Source: an uncultured Bacilli bacterium
GTDB taxonomy: Bacteria; Bacillota_I; Bacilli_A; RF39; UBA660
Direction: 5' to 3'
Assembly (NCBI GenBank): GCA_944358565.1
Contig: CALVRK010000030.1
Span: forward strand, 1 to 10,332
Length of the DNA stretch: 10,332 nucleotides
Positions 7,051 to 10,332 of the stretch are shown piece by piece (the stretch's first letter is position 1; each line of letters begins with the position of its first letter). Under the pieces are notes generated by a model. It ran no database searches. It was given only the letters and a program-made list of their open reading frames with translations, and had not been told where the DNA came from. Made by a program: the position numbers and the translations under genes.

Positions 7051-8229
7051 TTATTCATTACCTCCAAACGCTGTATAAGAAAGCGATAATCCTCCAACAG
7101 TATTAGATGAATGATCTCCAGTTCCATACTCACCAAATGTAAATACCATTAAAAATTCTTTATCAGGAATAACTTTCTTAACTTCTGGATAAATCCTATC
7201 CTCAATTTGTGATAAAGCAAGGCCAAGTCTTCTTCCACCACAGTGAACTAAGAAATAAGAATTTACCTCACTTACCATTAATTTATTCAAATTATTAATA
7301 GTTTCCTCATTAGCTTTTAAAATACCTTCTGGTGTATTAGAAAGTTGAATAACAGCTGTATTAAGAGCTAAATTAGCCCCAATATTCATAGATAAATCAT
7401 CATTACCAAACATTGGATGACGAACAGCTGTAACTTTACCAATCGGATCTTTAACTCCAAGTGGTGCACAAATAGTTTCTGTAAGTAAATTATTACCCAT
7501 TAAAGACTCTACTGTTTTACCAGTCCACTCTGCATATTTCTTAAGTGCTGGTTCATGGTCGATTTCAACTAAAGTTCTCTCATCACGAACCTTAGTAATA
7601 ACACCAACATTATTAGTTTCATGATAAGCTCCCGTATAAAGGTTTTTCATCTCACCTTTAGTATAGAAAATAGCAATAGTTAAACCATCAGCAAAAGCCT
7701 CACCATCATTTAAAATACTCCATTTTCCTTCAACTGTATTATCAGCAGCTGAACCACCAAATACTGGAACATTACCAATAACATCTTGAATACCTTCTAA
7801 ATATTCTTCTTCATTAGCAGGTGATGCTGACATAAAGAAGAAATCAGGCTCAGTATCTTCTCCTTTAACCTTACTAATAGCTTCACGTGCTACTTTTCTT
7901 CCTACTTCTCTTGGAGTCTCATCAGTTTGTGCACTACCAGCCGTAACAACTTCTAAATCTCCGCCAAAAAGCATCATACCTGAATAACCAGTTTCTTTAT
8001 TTAAATATCCATCTTGTGTGCATAAAGCAGCCGATGAAGTACATCCAATAACTGGCACATCCCCTAAAACACTTTTAGCTCCTTCCATAATTTTGTTTTG
8101 ATCTTGCACGCAGCTTGTGAATAATAACCCAACTTGTGGATTTTCAATCACATTTGCCATTGTAGCAGTTTCAGCTCCAGATGCAAAAGCATCAACATTT
8201 TCACTGTAACCAACTTTTGTTTTTAACAT
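7051..8229 (-). CDS. FIST N and C domain putative sensor protein
   Basis: A 392-residue soluble protein matching the FIST_N plus FIST_C pair (PF08495 and PF10442), proposed from comparative work to be an intracellular small-ligand, possibly amino-acid, sensor. FIST_N spans about 28-195, with VIGCTSSA at 60-67 and VFGGSAADN at 156-164. FIST_C spans about 205-380, with VHCGGRRLGL at 328-337 and the characteristic GEYGTGDHSSNTVGG near 366-380. There is no signal peptide, membrane segment or fused output domain (kinase, GGDEF or methyl-accepting), so any signal must pass to a separate partner. The ATG at 8229 has a strong AGGAGG site seven bases upstream and follows fucO by 20 bases. Being sandwiched between an alcohol and an aldehyde dehydrogenase suggests it binds a metabolite of that pathway or an enzyme. 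That role is inference; the domain call is firm. Confidence 0.88.
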   Translation of the reverse strand: MLKTKVGYSENVDAFASGAETATMANVIENPQVGLLFTSCVQDQNKIMEGAKSVLGDVPVIGCTSSAALCTQDGYLNKETGYSGMMLFGGDLEVVTAGSAQTDETPREVGRKVAREAISKVKGEDTEPDFFFMSASPANEEEYLEGIQDVIGNVPVFGGSAADNTVEGKWSILNDGEAFADGLTIAIFYTKGEMKNLYTGAYHETNNVGVITKVRDERTLVEIDHEPALKKYAEWTGKTVESLMGNNLLTETICAPLGVKDPIGKVTAVRHPMFGNDDLSMNIGANLALNTAVIQLSNTPEGILKANEETINNLNKLMVSEVNSYFLVHCGGRRLGLALSQIEDRIYPEVKKVIPDKEFLMVFTFGEYGTGDHSSNTVGGLSLSYTAFGGNE

Positions 8230-8249
8230 TAAATAACCTCCTTTTATTC

Positions 8250-9395
8250 TTAATAAGCCTCGTTAAATAAGCCTATTATATCCTCTTTAGTAACTTCTCT
8301 TGGATTACCTCCAGTACAAGGATCTTTAAATGCCTTTTCAGCCATAACTTCAAAATCCTCTTTTTTAACGCCAAGTTCACTTAAATGCTGAGGAACTCCA
8401 AGTTTTGTTTCTAACTCTCTAACAGCTTGAACTACAATATCTACACATTCCTCGTCGCTCTTACCATCTACATCTAAATCAAATGCTTTAGCCATAGCTC
8501 TAAATCTTTCTTTACATGCCTCACCATTCCATTTTAAAACATAAGGTAAAAATAACGAACAAGCAATACCATGTGCGACATCATATGTTGCCCCAAGCTG
8601 ATGCGCCATTGAATGAACAATTCCAAGTCCAACATTAGAAAATCCCATACCAGCAATATATTGACTTATGCCCATATTAACCATTGCATCTTTATCTTTA
8701 CTAACAGCTTTCTCTAGATTATGATAAGTCATTTCCATACTCTTTAAATGGAACATATCTGTCATCTCCCAGTGGGCCTTAGTAATATAACCTTCCATTG
8801 CATGAGTCAAAGCATCAAGTCCAGTTGCTGCCGCTGTCATCTTTGGCATACCTGCCATTAATTCCATATCGACAATTGATAATACTGGAATATCATGTGG
8901 ATCCACACATACCCTTTTAACTACATTTTCCTCATCAGTAATAACATAATTAATTGTTACCTCTGCTGCCGTACCAGCTGTTGTTGGTAACGCAATAATA
9001 GGTAAACTGGGATTTTTCGTATCTGCTGTACCCTCTAGCGAATTAATATCGTAAAATTCAGGATTACGCATTACAATACCAATACATTTAGCCGTATCAA
9101 TAACTGAACCACCACCAACTGCCACAATTACATCAGCTTTTTCTTTATCACAAAAATCGATACCTTCCTGACAATTAGAAATAGTTGGATTAGGTTTAAC
9201 ATCATCATATACAGCATAATCTACGTTACCTTCTAATTCTTTAATTACCATATTAGTTACTCCACATTCCAAAAGTGTTTTATCAGTAACTAATAATACC
9301 TTTTTGAAATGTCTTTTCTTAATTTCTGGAACCAAATTTTCTCTAGCTCCCCATCCAAAATAAGACGTTTCATTCAAAATTATTCTATTTACCAT
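8250..9395 (-). CDS. fucO: Lactaldehyde reductase / 1,2-propanediol oxidoreductase (iron-containing ADH)
   Basis: A group III, metal-dependent alcohol dehydrogenase that interconverts lactaldehyde and 1,2-propanediol with NAD(H), a terminal step of anaerobic fucose and rhamnose use. Numbered from the ATG at 9410, the cofactor motif is GGGS at 99-102 and the metal ligands are Asp199, His203, His266 and His280, with the same 4/63/14 spacing as E. coli FucO. Long stretches recall FucO from memory: NRxILNET at the N-terminus, PTTAGTAAEVTINYVITDE, CVDPHDIP, AGMGFSNVGLG and CTGGNPRE. ATG 9410 has no ribosome site, whereas ATG 9395 is preceded by GGAAGGTGG and begins MVNRIILNET, matching the FucO start, so 9395 is chosen (381 residues). 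It is first in a three-gene operon. No fucose or rhamnose isomerase, kinase or aldolase is in the window, so the natural substrate stays an inference. Confidence 0.9.
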   Translation of the reverse strand: MVNRIILNETSYFGWGARENLVPEIKKRHFKKVLLVTDKTLLECGVTNMVIKELEGNVDYAVYDDVKPNPTISNCQEGIDFCDKEKADVIVAVGGGSVIDTAKCIGIVMRNPEFYDINSLEGTADTKNPSLPIIALPTTAGTAAEVTINYVITDEENVVKRVCVDPHDIPVLSIVDMELMAGMPKMTAAATGLDALTHAMEGYITKAHWEMTDMFHLKSMEMTYHNLEKAVSKDKDAMVNMGISQYIAGMGFSNVGLGIVHSMAHQLGATYDVAHGIACSLFLPYVLKWNGEACKERFRAMAKAFDLDVDGKSDEECVDIVVQAVRELETKLGVPQHLSELGVKKEDFEVMAEKAFKDPCTGGNPREVTKEDIIGLFNEAY

Positions 9396-9412
9396 CACAC
9401 CACCTTCCATTC

Positions 9413-9430
9413 TATAATTAAATTATACCA
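9413..9430 (-). promoter_or_regulatory. fucO operon promoter -10 within a palindrome
   Basis: Minus strand: an extended -10, TGGTATAAT (9422-9430), lies 27 bases before the chosen fucO start. No good -35 is seen 17-18 bases upstream. The -10 is half of a perfect 15-base palindrome (TATAATT, A, AATTATA; 9413-9427) that reaches the expected start near 9415. A repressor site or chance AT symmetry are both possible. Confidence 0.6.
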
Positions 9431-9440
9431 TTTTTTAAAA

Positions 9441-9473
9441 CCTAATTTTATTTTTTCCACAGTTTTAATTAGG
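9441..9473. repeat. 7-bp inverted repeat upstream of fucO promoter
   Basis: CCTAATT (9441-9447) and AATTAGG (9467-9473) flank 19 bases, in the -35 region and upstream of the fucO promoter. It could be an operator or activator site that compensates for the weak -35. The rest of 9411-9536 holds only the promoter and the neighbouring terminator. Confidence 0.35.
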
Positions 9474-9495
9474 GAAAGTGCCAAAAAGCGTAAAG

Positions 9496-9527
9496 AAAAA
9501 AGTTTCAAGTACTCTTATACTAAAAAC
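9496..9527 (-). terminator. Terminator of the repeat-protein operon
   Basis: On the minus strand a 10-base stem (9518-9527 with 9502-9511, one G-U pair and one U-U mismatch, loop of 6) is followed directly by T6. It lies ten bases after the stop of the small helical gene and separates that operon from fucO. Confidence 0.65.
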
Positions 9528-9536
9528 CTTCCTCTA

Positions 9537-9836
9537 TTATAATTTAATTATTTCATCCAAAATACTTAAATCATCACCTATTTTAATTAGATAATCATCA
9601 CCTAATTTTTCTCTTAATCTCAAAATACCTTTTTCCACATCAGCAGCATCCATCATAAATATATCTATATAATTTAAAATAACATCTTCCAAAAAATAAA
9701 AATTATATTTATTTAAAACCTCTAACACCTTTTTACCATTACTTTTATCAATACTATCAATTACTTCTTTATCATAATTTTCAAGTAACTCTTCTTTATA
9801 AAAATCATCTAAATATTTATTAAATTCTTCTAGCAT
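9537..9836 (-). CDS. Small acidic helical protein, mTERF-like repeat pattern
   Basis: I do not recognise this 99-residue protein. It is rich in Asp, Glu, Leu and Ile, has no signal peptide or membrane segment, and reads as helical throughout. Its second half (EDVILNYIDIF, then DAADVEKGILRLREKLG, then DDLSILDEI) has the spacing of an mTERF-type helical repeat: hydrophobic-F, an acidic or polar turn, then a helix ending in L-x-x-x-LG. Three ATGs are possible: 9857, 9839 and 9836. AGGAG at about 9842-9846 is six bases before 9836, so that start is chosen (MLEEFNKYLDDF). It overlaps the end of the upstream repeat-protein gene by 17 bases, which implies coupled translation and related function. 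An immunity- or antitoxin-like role cannot be excluded, but nothing specific supports it. Confidence 0.7.
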   Translation of the reverse strand: MLEEFNKYLDDFYKEELLENYDKEVIDSIDKSNGKKVLEVLNKYNFYFLEDVILNYIDIFMMDAADVEKGILRLREKLGDDYLIKIGDDLSILDEIIKL

Positions 9837-10332
9837 CATTATCTCCTTTACTAACATCCTTAGTATCTACATCATAATAACTTTTTACAATTTCTTGTAC
9901 ACTTATTCCATAACGTGCTTGCAAGTTTTTATTACTCATACCAAACACAAAACTAATCTTCCCATCTATGCAAAGAGGCTCCCCTATAGTGTTTAAATAA
10001 TTTATTTTAGCAATCAATTGTTTGGGAGAATTTTTAAATATTAATGTCTGATTAGTTACATCAAGACCATATTTCTGACATATACCAATTGATTCTTTTA
10101 TTTGTTTAACCGTCTTACTAAATACACTACCTGTTATTTCTATATTATTTTCTCTGCACACTTCTATTATCTTTTCTATTTCTTTGGCTGACCTTCTAAA
10201 TACACTACCTGTTATTTCTATATTATTTGCCTTGCATACTTCTATTATCTTTTCTATTTCTTTGGCAGACTTCAAAAATACACTACCTGTTATTTCTATA
10301 TTATTTGCCTTGCACACCTCTATTATCTCTTC
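9820..10332 (-). CDS. Helical tandem-repeat protein, 5' end outside window
   Basis: The last 170 residues of a longer protein. The frame is open to the window edge and the first residues continue the repeat, so the GTG at 10315-10317 is not the start. Three copies of a 26-residue unit (xxSAKEIEKIIEVC plus NNIEITGSVF), the first one partial, occupy about residues 1-71. A degenerate unit follows (KQIKESIGICQKYGLDV) and then SPKQLIAKINYLNTIG, which resembles the mTERF-type S-P-x-x-L-x-x-x-I-x-x-L-x-x-I-G pattern. The C-terminus has FGMSNKNLQARYGIS, perhaps a cap, and a charged tail. The copies differ mainly at the pair after GSVF (LK, RR, SK) and at K/R and A/E before NN. I do not know its function. 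mTERF-like repeats would suggest nucleic-acid binding, but this is inference from pattern only. The small acidic gene overlaps its 3' end. Confidence 0.75.
   Translation of the reverse strand, partial: EEIIEVCKANNIEITGSVFLKSAKEIEKIIEVCKANNIEITGSVFRRSAKEIEKIIEVCRENNIEITGSVFSKTVKQIKESIGICQKYGLDVTNQTLIFKNSPKQLIAKINYLNTIGEPLCIDGKISFVFGMSNKNLQARYGISVQEIVKSYYDVDTKDVSKGDNDARRI
10120..10332 (-). repeat. 78-bp direct repeats inside the repeat-protein gene
   Basis: Units start at 10120, 10198 and 10276 (plus-strand edges), exactly 78 bp apart, and the last is cut by the window edge after 57 bases. By eye, the first two agree at 69 of 78 positions and the last two at 54 of 57. The first 30 bases of each unit (antisense sense) are identical in all three. 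The near identity suggests recent duplication or gene conversion, and copy number probably varies between strains. Confidence 0.9.

Noticed and set aside
9309..9542. Plus-strand open frame of 77 codons across the fucO promoter
   Set aside because: It covers the fucO 5' end, its promoter and a terminator on the other strand, and its product resembles no protein.
10120..10332. Regular 78-bp repeats as a CRISPR array
   Set aside because: The units are contiguous with no unique spacers, keep an open reading frame and encode a protein repeat.

Overview
This AT-rich window looks like a chromosome segment of a low-G+C Bacillota, most likely an uncultured gut-type Bacilli lineage near the Erysipelotrichales or Mollicutes. 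The evidence is the strong Shine-Dalgarno (SD) sites, the sigma-A-like promoters, the short U-tailed terminators, a reduced alanyl-tRNA synthetase and a DUF4143 ATPase. That placement is inference. All ten visible stop codons are TAA or TAG, and all 23 tryptophans in the complete genes are TGG, so the standard bacterial code is used and TGA is simply absent.

Left block (80-4098, minus strand): a compact housekeeping cluster transcribed leftward. In order it holds frr (ribosome recycling factor), an AI-2E/UPF0118-family membrane protein, a phage-type deoxynucleoside monophosphate kinase and a short alaS that ends at the editing domain. The genes abut or overlap. A terminator-like hairpin lies between the membrane protein and the kinase, and a clear terminator closes alaS.

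Middle (4099-5619): a 242-base divergent region carries the frr promoter and, facing right, a near-consensus extended -10 promoter for a lone AAA/DUF4143 ATPase. It contains two perfect inverted repeats and a spaced series of AAAAATAAYTTT motifs. The ATPase ends at a hairpin terminator and meets the oppositely directed terminator of the next operon.

Right-centre (5614-9430, minus strand): a three-gene operon with visibly higher G+C. It reads fucO (lactaldehyde/1,2-propanediol oxidoreductase), a FIST-domain putative sensor, then an NAD(P)-dependent aldehyde dehydrogenase that starts with TTG directly after the FIST stop codon. The two enzymes could reduce and oxidise the same hydroxyaldehyde, for example lactaldehyde from fucose or rhamnose. 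The FIST protein would be a small-ligand-binding partner. The promoter has an extended -10 embedded in a perfect palindrome.

Right edge (9537-10332, minus strand): the end of another operon. A protein built of near-identical 26-residue helical repeats (78-bp DNA repeats, cut by the window edge) overlaps a small acidic helical protein. Both show a spacing pattern reminiscent of mTERF-type repeats. This is the least explained part of the window.
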